Source: Rhodamnia argentea
Taxonomy: Eukaryota > Streptophyta > Magnoliopsida > Myrtales > Myrtaceae
Direction: 5' to 3'
NCBI RefSeq assembly: GCF_020921035.1
Contig: NC_063152.1
Coordinates: forward strand, 29,573,903-29,637,902
Length of the DNA stretch: 64,000 bases
Numbering within the stretch: the first letter of the stretch is position 1; the number at the start of each line of letters is the position of its first letter. The notes below the pieces were generated by a model. That model was not told the origin of the DNA. It was given only the letters and a program-made list of their open reading frames with translations, and did no database searches. The position numbers were made by a program, and so were the translations under genes. This document shows positions 1 through 10,775 of this stretch, piece by piece.

Positions 1-1112
1 TCGTGGCTAGTCAGGAAAATGGAGGCGCTTGTATTCCAGAGTGTCCTCAAGGGTATCATGCCATCATTGTAGATGGAAAATGTCAATGTGTTCCAACAGA
101 GCGTCGAGATGTCGCGGCTAGTCAGGAAAATGGAGGCGCTTGTATTCCAGAGTGTCCTCAAGGGTATCATGCCATCATTTTAGATGGAAAATGTAAATGC
201 GTTCCAACGGAGCGTCGGCATGTCGCAGCTAGTCAGGAAAATGGAGGTGCTTGTATTCCAGAGTGTCCTCAAGGGTATCATGCCATCTTTGTAGATGGCA
301 AATGTAAATGCGTTCCAACAAAGCATCGAGATGTCGCTGCTAGTCAGGAAAATGGAGGCGCTTGTATTCCAGAGTGTCCTCAAGGGTATCATGCCATCAT
401 TGTAGATGGAAAATGTCAATGTGTTCCAACAGAGCATCGGGATGTCGCGGCTAGTCAGGAAAATGGAGGCGCTTGTATTCCAGAGTGTCCTCAAGGGTAT
501 CATGCCATCATTGTAGATGGAAAATGTCAATGTGTTCCAACGGAGCGCCGGCATGTCGCAGCTAGTCAGGAAAATGGAGGCGCTTGTATTCCAGAGTGTC
601 CTCAAGGGTATCATGCCATCTTTGTAGATGGCAAATGTAAATGTGTTCCAACGGAGCGCCGGGATGTCGCGGCTAGTCGGGAAAATGGAGGCGCGTGTAT
701 TCCAGAGTGTCCTCAAGGGTATCATGCCATCTTTGTAGATGGCAAATGTAAATGCGTTCCAACGGAGCGCCGGCATGTCGCAGCTAGTCGGGAAAATGGA
801 GGTGCTTGTATTCCCGAGTGTCCTCAAGGGTATCATGCCATCTTTGTAGATGGCAAATGTAAATGCGTTCCAACAAAGCATCGAGATGTCGCTGCTAGTC
901 GGGAAAATGGAGGCGCTTGTATTCCAGAGTGTCCTCAAGGGTATCATGCCATCTTTGTAGATGGCAAATGTAAATGTGTTCCAACAGGGCACCGGGATTC
1001 CTTGGCTAGTTGTGTCGGCACTCATGACTGTGTCTCTATATGTGGCCATCCGAAGGAGCCAAAATGCTCGGTGCGTGCCAAGGGAAAATGTGTATGCCCG
1101 TGTAACCATTGA
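1..1112 (+). CDS. Cysteine-rich tandem-repeat protein with C-terminal defensin-like domain (5'-partial)
   Basis: The reading frame enters from outside the window, so signal peptide and start are not seen; it ends with TGA at 1110-1112. It holds nine nearly identical 37-residue units (111 bp). Each has four cysteines in the pattern C-x3-C-x12-C-x-C, around the words CIPEC, GYHAI and DGKCKC. Units are joined by charged linkers such as PTERRDVAAS, some with an Arg-Arg pair. The last ~35 residues are different: seven cysteines spaced C-x5-C-x3-C-x7-C-x7-C-x-C-x-C, like plant defensin-like (DEFL) peptides. A related gene lies 3 kb downstream on the same strand and shares the 3' flank. Secretion is inferred from that gene's signal peptide. 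Function is unknown; a defence or signalling peptide precursor is a guess. I do not recognise the repeat as a named domain. Confidence 0.8.
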   Translation, partial: VASQENGGACIPECPQGYHAIIVDGKCQCVPTERRDVAASQENGGACIPECPQGYHAIILDGKCKCVPTERRHVAASQENGGACIPECPQGYHAIFVDGKCKCVPTKHRDVAASQENGGACIPECPQGYHAIIVDGKCQCVPTEHRDVAASQENGGACIPECPQGYHAIIVDGKCQCVPTERRHVAASQENGGACIPECPQGYHAIFVDGKCKCVPTERRDVAASRENGGACIPECPQGYHAIFVDGKCKCVPTERRHVAASRENGGACIPECPQGYHAIFVDGKCKCVPTKHRDVAASRENGGACIPECPQGYHAIFVDGKCKCVPTGHRDSLASCVGTHDCVSICGHPKEPKCSVRAKGKCVCPCNH

Positions 1113-1275
1113 CTGATGCGTATTGGGAGCGTGTCCGTGTTAGGATAGGAAGCAAGAATAAAAGGGAATAAGAGACAGGCGAGTCATATGTGTCGGAGAT
1201 TTTCATGCATCAACTTTGCTCTTAATAAGATGGGTTCATACTATTGAGTATTCGACTTATCATCGAAGCATGGTC
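1081..1275 (+). repeat. 3' flank duplicated at 5450-5640
   Basis: The last codons of the defensin-like domain and about 150 bp of downstream sequence match 5450-5640 closely, including the CNH-stop end, the AATAAA signal and a later TTAATAA stretch. Similarity stops near GTATTCGACTTAT. This marks the edge of the segment duplication that produced the two genes. Confidence 0.75.
1157..1162 (+). terminator. Probable polyadenylation signal of the first repeat gene
   Basis: AATAAA lies 45 bp after the stop codon, in a 3' flank conserved with the second gene, where the same hexamer occurs at 5523-5528. Conservation between the duplicates supports a 3'-UTR role. Confidence 0.5.
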
Positions 1276-1589
1276 TAGCAATTTTAACTAGGCTGAACTT
1301 CTTAAAGCCTTGTTAGTTCTGATTTCGAAAATGAAGCAATCGGAGTTAATATGTAATTTCAGACCAAGGGAAATACTTCCTTGACAATACTGCTGGGGAT
1401 GGAGCAACCTCAACCATAAACCCACGAACCATCACCGCATATTTTGCATAAATTACTCAACAAAAATAACTAGCTGTACTGTCAAACCGTGAGGGTAGTA
1501 GCTTCCTCGGACCAATTAGTTTGTGTAATGCCGGTTACAAAATTCTCACCAAAGTAACTGTTAACAGATCAAAGGAAGTGCTACCACAA

Positions 1590-2300
1590 CTCGTCCTACC
1601 TCATCAAACTAGCTTTGTTCCTCGCAGACATATTTAGGACAATGCCATTATAACAATTGAAGCAATTTTCAATAAGCAAACTCCAAGAAAAATGTTGATA
1701 TATGATCCACAAAATTGACTTGGAAAAAGCGTAGGATCATCTTAAGTGGTTATGTATTGAGGAACTCTTCACATGTTTGGTATTCCATAATGTATGGTTG
1801 AGTTATTTTTGAACTGCATCACTTTAGCATCCGTATAAGTTTTGTGGAAACGCGATACAACAGAGGATTTCTTTCCAAGCGGGGAAATTCGTCAGGGCGA
1901 CCCTCTCTCGCCATATATCTTTGTGGTATGCATTGAAAGACTATCTCATCTTATTGATGCTCCAGTAAAGTCAAAGAGGAAGAAACCTTTTCATTTTGGA
2001 AAGAGGGGACCAAGAATTTCTTATCTACGATCTATTGTTAATGGCTAATCAAGGATTTATGTTGAAGTTATCATGGGGCCTCAACACTCAACCCAACTGT
2101 CTCTAGGCACAGGTTTTGAATGCCTAATATTGTTCAAAACAAAATAATGTACATGCTAAACCTGGTGACTCGACTTTATGGAAGGCGATTGATGGCTGGC
2201 TTTACGGGGCAAAGCTTTGTGGAACCTAGTAAATTATGGACAAATCGGGTTTTGGTTAGATAGATGGATTCTAGATATAGAGCCTCTCTGCAATATAATT
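1590..2300 (+). mobile_element. Degraded LINE (L1-type) reverse transcriptase fragment
   Basis: Translation in shifting plus-strand frames gives recognisable pieces of a plant L1 polymerase in the right order. A QTSFVPRRHI-like word near 1610 is followed by the strong motif IRQGDPLSPYIF with ERLSHLI near 1890-1960. A WRNLVNYGQIGFWLDRW-like stretch lies near 2220-2270. It is cut by stops and frameshifts and lacks both ends, so it is a dead remnant. It lies between the two cysteine-rich genes and is probably unrelated to their duplication. Confidence 0.7.
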
Positions 2301-2399
2301 AATTATCAATTATCTCCGGTCAAGATGGGCAGAAAAGTTTGTGATTATGTGATGAATATGAATTGAAATTTTTAGGCAATTTTGGGAATCGCACCAAAA

Positions 2400-4040
2400 G
2401 AAATAATTCTCCGACGAGAAAAATATTCTCATATGATAGGGAAGGAAACCGTCCTGCTAATTGACTTCCCAATCTTGTAATAGAGAAGTGATTGGATGTT
2501 GCATTCTACTCACAACCTCCCACGGAGTTATTTCATTCTTTGTTAGCCGATAAAATATGGGCGTTTGACGTGAGGACATAATTTTTATTTCCTTTGGTCT
2601 ACCCAAACATAGTACATGAGATAAAATAGGTTTTTTATTTTTATTTTTTCTATGAACACATTATGTGTAAAAAAAATTAGTTAAGGATATATAGGAAAGT
2701 AAAGAGAGATTAAATCCCTTAAAGGAAGGATAAATGGAAAGAATTAGTGAATAAGTGGAGTGAAAAATCGTGGGGGATTATCATCCTTTATTTTAATACG
2801 GACAAATAACATATAATTCTCTAACCGCTTCAACATGATGAAAGTTTAATTAACGGTCAACAAAATAATTAGCGACAAGAAAATTAATGACATTTTGTAA
2901 ATATGAATAATTAAAATCGAAAGTTTGCTTTATGATAGTTTGACTTCTGAAAAATCCGAATTAAGTTCCTTAGCAGCTTAAAACCAAATGAGTTGGATTT
3001 CTATTGTTCACTTGCACTTTCTGTGGCATATTTTAGTTGGTTCAGATAATGACAGTTTAGAGAAAAAGGAGAGCATTTATTTAATGAGAAGACATATACA
3101 TGCTAGGTATCTTTTTTTTTTAATACATAAGAGGATTAATCATTTAACTGTTGTAATTATATGTATTAATGGCTCAACAATTGCAAGACGTTACTTCATT
3201 CGTATCTATTCAGTTCCGCATGCTCTAGGGTCAGTAAAATCCATAATTGCTGCAATTATGGGGGTTAATGGTTCTTCGGTTTATGCAGCAGTTCCTTTTC
3301 TTCAGTTACGTGCCAAAGATTTAATAATGATTCTTCAAGTCACTGATATGTCTCTTCTTCTCACGCGCAGCAACATTAATGGACTCGTTAATGGATGCTC
3401 TTAAGTTCACGTGAAGAAGTGTGATTTTCATTTGTCAATTTAGAAAGGCACTCCTCTAAGTGGACCGGTTTCGAGAAGTGTTCGATAGAGTCCTATTTGT
3501 TTAGTTTTAATACAAATGGATTCGAAGAGTTGTATTTTGGGAGGTATAGATGGTGAAGCTACTTAGCACGGTTGGCATGAACTAATTGTGTTAAGGAGAT
3601 TCGGTTAGCCGTACTTCACCTCATGTTCAATTTATTTCGAATTTACAGTATTAAGCAAGTCTATATTTGAGTTGTAACATCATCTTCAATTGGAGAAATT
3701 ATATAAACATTGGCTTGGTCGTTATTATATTTATTCTCGGTTTTTTTTAGAGCTTTTTTTTATCTCTATTTATATTTTCTGATTACATAGTGTCGTGTTA
3801 CCTATTTTCCCCCCAATACTTTACGCATATATTTTCCAACATTAACTACATTATACAAATTACATTCATCTCATTAACTCCAAGAAATTCTCAAATTATG
3901 GTATGGCAATCTAGAATTACCCAATTGATCCAAAATCAAAAACCAATAACTATCATCAGGAAATGATATACATAGCAAGTTAATTACTATTAAAAAAAAA
4001 TCAAATCTTGCATTTACTCACACTCCTAAAATACCATGCT
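2400..4040. other. AT-rich intergenic spacer
   Basis: No convincing gene. A 138-codon open stretch at 2988-3404 has no recognisable domain, an AT-rich random-looking composition and no supporting context. Poly-T and AT-rich runs dominate near 2620-2660 and 3710-3770. Confidence 0.5.
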
Positions 4041-4051
4041 TTAGACATCTG

Positions 4052-4057
4052 TATAAA
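4052..4057 (+). promoter_or_regulatory. Putative TATA box of the second repeat gene
   Basis: TATAAA occurs 137 bp before the chosen ATG at 4189. A start site about 30 bp downstream would leave a 5' UTR of roughly 105 bp, typical for a plant gene. The assignment rests on position and sequence only. Confidence 0.4.
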
Positions 4058-4188
4058 CCCACTTCAGGGGGACTCATGACACATATCTTCCACAGTTGTC
4101 TTTAATAATCAAGCCCAAATTTCCTCTCTCTAATCCTTAAAAACACTGCAAAATCTTACCTCAAATAGTCAAGCCCACATACTCGGAG

Positions 4189-5478
4189 ATGGAGAATGGT
4201 CAAGCCAAGCTTAGTGCAATGGCCATTCTATTGGTGATTACATCTTGTAGGTTTCTCTCATCTCTCGTTTATTACTATTATATCTAAATGTAGAACTGCA
4301 CTAATGAATTTTCCATACTTCCCTTCTTTTAAGGTCTTGCTGTCTCACAAGCTGCAAAAGGACCAGCATATTGTCTTCAAGATAGCAAGGGAAAAGCTGA
4401 TGTGTGTCCTGTCGGGTATCATCCCATTTTTTTACAAGACCAATGTTTCTGTGTTCTGTCGCAGCGCTTGGATTCCTTGGGTTGTATTCCAATGATGTGT
4501 CCTATTGGGTCTCGTATGGTCATCGAGCATGGGCAATGTTTCTGCGTTCCACCAAAGCGCCGGGATGTCTCGCCTAGTCTAGAAAGAGAGGGCGTTTGTA
4601 TTCCAGAGTCTTGTGATATAGGGTATCATCCCATCCCTGAAGGTGGCAAGTGTAAATGTGATCCGAATGAGCACAAGGATATCTTGGTTGGTCGGGAAGG
4701 AGGAGTCGTTTGTATTCCGGAGTCGTGTGATATCGGGTATCATCCTATCCCCGAAGGTGGCAAGTGTAAATGTGTTTCGAATGAGCACAAGGATATCTCG
4801 GTTGGTCGGGAAGGAGGAGCCGTTTGTATTCCGGAGTTGTGTCCTTTCGGGTATCATCCCATCCCTGAAGGTGGCAAGTGTAAATGTGTTCCGAATGAGC
4901 ACAAGGATATCTCGGCTGGTCGGGAAGGAGGAGCCGTTTGTATTCCGGAGTAGTGTGATATCGGGTATCATCCCATCCCCGAAGGTGGCAAGTGTAAATG
5001 TGTTCCGAATGAGCACAAGGATATCTTGGTTGGTCGGGAAGGAGGAGCTGTTTGTATTCCACAATTGTGTCCTTTTGGGTATCATCCCATCCCTGAAGGT
5101 GGCAAGTGTAAATGTGTTCCAAATGAGCACAAGGATATCTCAGCTGGTCGGGAAGGAGGAGCCATTTGTATTCCAGAGTCGTGTGATGCCGGGTATCATC
5201 CCATCCCTGAAGGTGACAAGTGTAAATGTGTTCCGAATGAGCACAAGGATATCTCGGCTGATCGGGAAGGAGGAGCCGTTTGTATTCCGGAGTCGTGTCC
5301 TATCGGGTCTCATCCCATCCTTGAAGGTGACAAATGTAAATGTGTTCCGAATGAGCGTTGGGATATCCCGATTAGTTGCACCAACAATCACGATTGTCTC
5401 TCTATTTGTGGCCATCCGAAGGAGCCAAAATGCTCGGCCCGTGCCGAGGGCAAATGTGTATGCCGGTGTAACCATTGA
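4189..5478 (+). pseudogene. Cysteine-rich tandem-repeat / defensin-like gene, interrupted copy
   Basis: Exon 1 (4189-4246) and exon 2 (from 4334) are joined by an 87-bp GT-AG intron in phase 1. Exon 1 starts MENGQAKLSAMAILLVITSC, and exon 2 continues LAVSQAAKGPAYC, giving a clear secretory signal peptide split by the intron, as in typical plant defensin-like genes. Two divergent cysteine modules follow, then seven 36-38-residue units (period 114 bp) with C-x4-C-x12-C-x-C around CIPESC, GYHPI and GGKCKC. The seven-cysteine end domain (C-x5-C-x3-C-x7-C-x7-C-x-C-x-C) closes at 5478. The frame from the signal peptide stops at 4953, inside the array, while the sequence beyond stays coherent. It is either a recent pseudogene or makes a shortened protein without the end domain. 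Sequencing error or an allele cannot be excluded. Confidence 0.75.
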
Positions 5479-5522
5479 TTGATGCGCATTGCGAGTGTGT
5501 CCGTATTAGGATAGTAAGCAAG

Positions 5523-5528
5523 AATAAA
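5523..5528 (+). terminator. Probable polyadenylation signal of the second repeat gene
   Basis: AATAAA lies 45 bp after the terminal stop codon, at the same place as in the first gene; a second AATAAA follows near 5590. Confidence 0.45.
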
Positions 5529-5639
5529 AGGGAATAAGAGAGAGGTGAGTTGTATGTGTTGGAGATTTTCATGCATCAACTTAGCTCTTAATAAAATGGG
5601 TTGATACTATTGAGTATACGACTTATTTTGGCAATCTCG

Positions 5640-6000
5640 AAAATTTCCAATGGTCGAAATCGATGGATTTTGGGCGTGACCATCGATTACATTGTAGTAT
5701 TCAATAACCCGGTGATCAAAAGTGGTTATTGTATTTCTTATATACAAGCTAATCTAATGGTTGACGACTAATAAGAGAACAAAAATTTCGATTTTTGCTT
5801 TGAGCTATGGATACTCGACAACTAAGCTGTTACAAATACATGAAGACCGTCCAATAAAAGTTTAGTTTCCTTTTTTTGGTCTGCCCCAATAGAAGGTTGG
5901 AAAAAGCTTATTTTTGCATATTTCCATTAAAATAAATGATTTCCTTTTTATATAAGATCTGAATTCTTATAAGAGATTCATAAATAAGGGGTAAATTCAC
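5640..6000. other. Intergenic spacer before the copia element
   Basis: No gene seen. The last five bases (TTCAC, 5996-6000) form the probable upstream target duplication of the copia element, matched with one change by TGCAC at 12610-12614. Confidence 0.5.
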
Positions 6001-6516
6001 TGTTTGAATAACATAAAATTGATTTTTGGATTTGAGGACATTTGTCGCAATTTCTGGATTTTGGTTGTTGGTGGTCTTAATTCATGGTAGGCGTCGGGAA
6101 AGGAGAATGAAGACAGAAGACAAAGACGAAGAATTCTTATGGCTATTGAAGAAAAACTATTCATGAATAGTAAAAAGACAAAAAAATACTATTCACCATA
6201 AATGAAGGAGGGCTATGAAGAGTGCTATTGAAGAGGAATGAAGAAAAAGAAGCCAAACTTGTTTTCCTTCAACATTTATTATCTTATCCTTTATTTGACT
6301 TTGTGTTTTAGCATTTTCATTATTGTACGACTCTCTTGCTTTCTCTCGTTCAATATTATCTACGACCGGCCACTACAAAAGGCCATGAAGTTCAGAGTAG
6401 TTATACACACGAAGCAAAAAGCATTTGCATTCCAATAAAAATTCTTCCTCCGATCCCCATTTTATCCAATTGTATTAAATTTTTTCAAAGTCATCGTTAT
6501 TGTTTTGGTTCCAACA
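6001..6516 (+). repeat. Upstream LTR of the copia fossil
   Basis: A 516-bp terminal repeat bounded by TG and CA, matched by 10469-10775 plus 12403-12609. It is followed at once by the primer-binding site. Confidence 0.88.
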
Positions 6517-9500
6517 TTTGATATCAGAGTTAGAAATGATATTTACTAGTTCCGTTCAATTGTGGCTTCCAAAGTTGAACTGAAAGAATTTCACCAAACC
6601 GGTCCGTCTAGATGAAGGTTCTTTTCAAATCACAAGATTTGTGGAATCTAGTTGAAAATGGCTATAACAACGTGGCCGATGTCAAAGCATTCGAGGTTTT
6701 AAGAAAGAAGGAGAAAGAATCTTTGGTGGATTCTCGGAAGAAAGATCAAAAGACATTGTATGCGATCTTTCCAGCCGTGAAGGAAACGATATTTCAAAAA
6801 GCATTGAGTGCGGAAACCGCAAAAGTAGCATGGGGTACTTTACAAAAATCATACAAAGGCGACAATTGTGTCCAACGAGTGCGTCCGCAAACGCTTCGAG
6901 GTGATTTCGAGTATTTACACATGAATAACTCCGAATCAATCTCGACATATTTTGATTGTGTGCAAAACCATCATTAATCAATTGAGAGTTAATGGTGAAG
7001 AACTCCACAATACACGTGTCGTAGAAAAAATCTTAAGGTCTTGACTGAAAGATTTCACTACGTCATCGTTGCGATCGAGGAAAGGCAAGATGTGTCAACC
7101 TTAATGTTGGAGTGATTGATGGGTTCATTCTGCTTGCATGAGCAAAGAATGAATCAAAAGTCTATTGGTTTAGTTCTCGTGCAAGCATTGCAAAGTCGAG
7201 TCGCTCCATCAAGTCGAGGAGGTCGAGATAGAGATGGAAATTCACATTTCATCGAAAAATTTAAAACACATGACAAATCAATAGTCAAGTGTTTTAAGTG
7301 CAACAAATAAGGACATTACAAATTCAAATGCCAGGCAAAGGCTACGTACGAGCGGGTTGAACATACACATGCCACCGATGCTGAAGAATACATAGTGCTA
7401 TCATGTAAGAAGGATGACTCGAGCACCATAGACACCAATATATGGTACCTGGATACGGGTTGCAGCAATCATATGTCCGGCCGGAAGGAATTATTCCCGC
7501 AGTTGGATGAGACGAGTTGTGGTGAAGTCAACTTCGAGAATAAATCAAAGATTATGGTGATGGGCAAAGATAACATTAATATCAAGTCAAAAGATGGTAC
7601 TAATGTTGTTATTGCATATGTTTACTTGGTGCCAAGACTTTTTTGGAATTTTTTTAGTGTTGGGCAACTTTCAAAAAAAGGCCATAAAGTTCACATTGAA
7701 AATGGAGTTTGCACTATCAAAGGTGCGAACAATAAATTGATCACAACGGTGCATATGACAAAGAACCGGATGTTTCTCATGACTCTTCGGACAAAAAATC
7801 TCTTTAGCTTTCAAGCAATGATGAAAGACAACTAGTGGCTGTGGCAACTTCGGTTCGTTCATCTAAATTTTTGCAGACTAAAATTATTGGTTCAGAAAAG
7901 ATGGTGACTGGCATGCCTTTGATCGACGGTCCAGACCGCCCATGTAAAGAATGTCTCATTGGAAAACAACATTGAGAATCATTTCCAATTGGAAAAGCTA
8001 GAAGAGCCAAGCAGCTTTTGGAGTTGGTACATACTGACATATACGGTCCTATTGAGGTTGAATCATTCGGACAAAAAAGGTTCATGCTAATTGTTGTGGA
8101 TGATTTTACTAGAAAAACTTGGGTATATTTCTTAAGAGAAAAATCTGAAGTATTTGGCAAGTATAAAGAATTTAAAGTCTATGTTGAAAAATATAGTGGT
8201 TTTAATCGGAAGACGTTGAGATCGGAAAGGGGGAGAATTTACCTCCAATGAATTTGACAAATACTATAAAATTCATGGAGTAAAACGTCGATTGACCGCC
8301 ACCTATACACCTCGGGAAAATGGTATAGCAGAAAGAAAGAACAGGATAATTTTTGAAATGGCAAGAAGTATGCTAAAAGCTAAAAATTTGCCTAAGAAGT
8401 TTTGGGCAGAAGCTGTTGCATGTGCTGTATTTGTACTAAACATGTGTCCAACAAGGAGTGTTCTTAGAAGAACCCCGGAAAAGGCTTGGAGCGGTAACAA
8501 GCCGGATGTTTCGTTCCTACTAGTATTTCGGTGCGTGGCATATCCCCATTTATCGGGATGAACAAAGAAAGAAGTTGGATGAGAAAAGCGAGAAATGCAT
8601 CTTCATTGGCTACAATGATACAACTAAAGGTTATAAGCTGTATAACCCGATCACCGAAAAGGTAATCATCAACAAGGATGTCCAATCTTTTGAAAATGAA
8701 GCCTAGGACTAGAACTAAAATGGTGACCAAAAAAGCATCACCATTGAAGATGAACCATTGGAGAGAGAAACGGAAGAACCTCCATCATCTTCGACTTGTA
8801 GTACATCTTTACCAACAGCAGCTTCAGAACCACCACCGAGTCATTCACAACGAGCGAGGGAGATGCCAGCAAAATTCAGGGATTATGTTGTTACAAGAGA
8901 CAATGACAGTGATAGTGACGGAATCATTGATGAAATAATGGTAAATATGATGAAGCAGTTGTATATGAAAAGTGGATCCACGTAATAGATGAAGAAATTC
9001 ACTCCATTGAGAAGAATGACACATGGGTACTAACTTCTTTACCACCTGGTAAGAAGTCTATTGGTGTCAAGTGGGTGTACAAGACAAAGTACAAACTCGA
9101 AAGTCGGGTGGACCGTTACAAAGCCGGACCGATTGTAAAGGGCTATAGGCAAAAGCCAAGTATTGATTATTTTGAACCATTCGCACTAGTGGCCCGAATG
9201 GTTACCATTCGGATGATCTTAGCACTTGTAGCTCAAATCCATTGGAGAATCCATCAAATGGATGTGAAATCAGCATTCCTTAATGACGTTCTTGTAGAGG
9301 AAGTCTATGTGGAGTAACCATAGGGTTATGAGAAAGGGCACGAAAATCAAGTTCACATGCCGAAAAAGGCATTGTATGGGCTAAAACAGGCACCTCGTGC
9401 TTGGTACACGTGGATCGACGAGTATTTGTTGGAGCATGATTTTCAAAAGTACCCGTATGAGCATACGTTGTATATCAAGTCAAATACTAACGGTGACAAC

Positions 9501-10775
9501 ATAATTGTGTGTCTTTATGTTGATAACTTGATATTTATAAGAAGCTGTGAATAAGTGTTTGCTGAATTTAGGGAGGTTATGACAAGCCGGTTCGAGATAA
9601 TAGTTTTGGGATTGATATCCTATTTTCTTGGCCTTGAAGTGAAGCAAACACATGATGCATATTTATTTCACAGTAGAAATATGCGAATGATATTTTGAAG
9701 CGATTGAAAATGGAATCGTTGAAACCAATTTAGACTCCCCGTAATAGAACGGTTAGAGCTGAAGAAAGAAGGAACCGATGAACTAGTAAATCCCACTTAT
9801 TCCAAAAACATTGTTGGTAGTTTGAGATAGTTGGCTTCTATGAGACTAGATATTGCCTATGGAGTGGGAATTATTAGCAGGTTTATGGAAAAACCGTACC
9901 AATTACATTTGCGGGCAGCAAAAAGAATTTTACGGTATGTCAGTAGAACTCGTGACTATGGAATTTTATATTTTTGTATTGACAATTTTAGTCTAGTGGG
10001 GTACATAGACAGTGTTTGAGCAAGTAATACCGAGACTCGCAAAAGTTTTTCAGGATATGCTTTCTTTCTTGGATTGGGAGTAATTTCTTGGTCTTCGGAA
10101 AAACAGCAAGTTGTTGCACTCTCAATAGCTAAAGTAGAATACATGCATTAGCTTTAGCGACTTGTTAAGCAAAATCGCTTCGTAAGATGTTGTATGAATT
10201 GAGGCATGAGCTAACATGTCTTACTAAAATGATGGGTGACAATAAGTCGGCCGTTGCATTAGCCAAGAAACTTGGCAGGAGCAAATATATTGACATCAAG
10301 TATCACTATATTCGTGATCAAGTCAAAGGTGGTGAAAGTAAGCTAAATTTCTACATATCATAAGATCAAATTGCATATATTTAACAAAACCACTAAAGGC
10401 AAATTCATTCAAAAAATTTAAGATAATGCTCGGTGTTGTTGAATTCAAAAGTTAATTTTAAGGGAGGCTGTTTGAATAACATAAAATTGATTTTTTGGAT
10501 TTTAACACATTTGTCACAGTTTCTAGATTTTGGTTGTTGTTGCCTTGATTCATGGTAGTCGCCGGTAAAGGGGAATGAAGACAGAAGAAGAAGACGAAGG
10601 ATTCCGACTATTGAAGAAAAACTATTTATGAATAGTTAAAGGACGAAAAACACTATTCTTCATAAATGAAGAAGGCCTATTGAAGAGAAACAAAGAAAAA
10701 GAAGCCAAACTTGTTTTCCTTTGGCATTTATTATCTTGTCTTTTATTTGACTTTGTATTTGTGTGTTTTCATTAT

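Noticed and set aside
180-1109. Long antisense frame across the first repeat gene
   Set aside because: It exists only because the repeat unit is a multiple of three; the antisense protein has no recognisable pattern. The same holds for minus-strand frames over 4579-5475.
1-1112. Regular ~111-bp repeats that could suggest a CRISPR-like or satellite array
   Set aside because: The repeats keep one open frame with conserved cysteines, have no unique spacers and end in a distinct protein domain; they are coding.
2988-3404. 138-codon frame in the spacer
   Set aside because: No domain, AT-rich composition, no promoter or homologue in the window.
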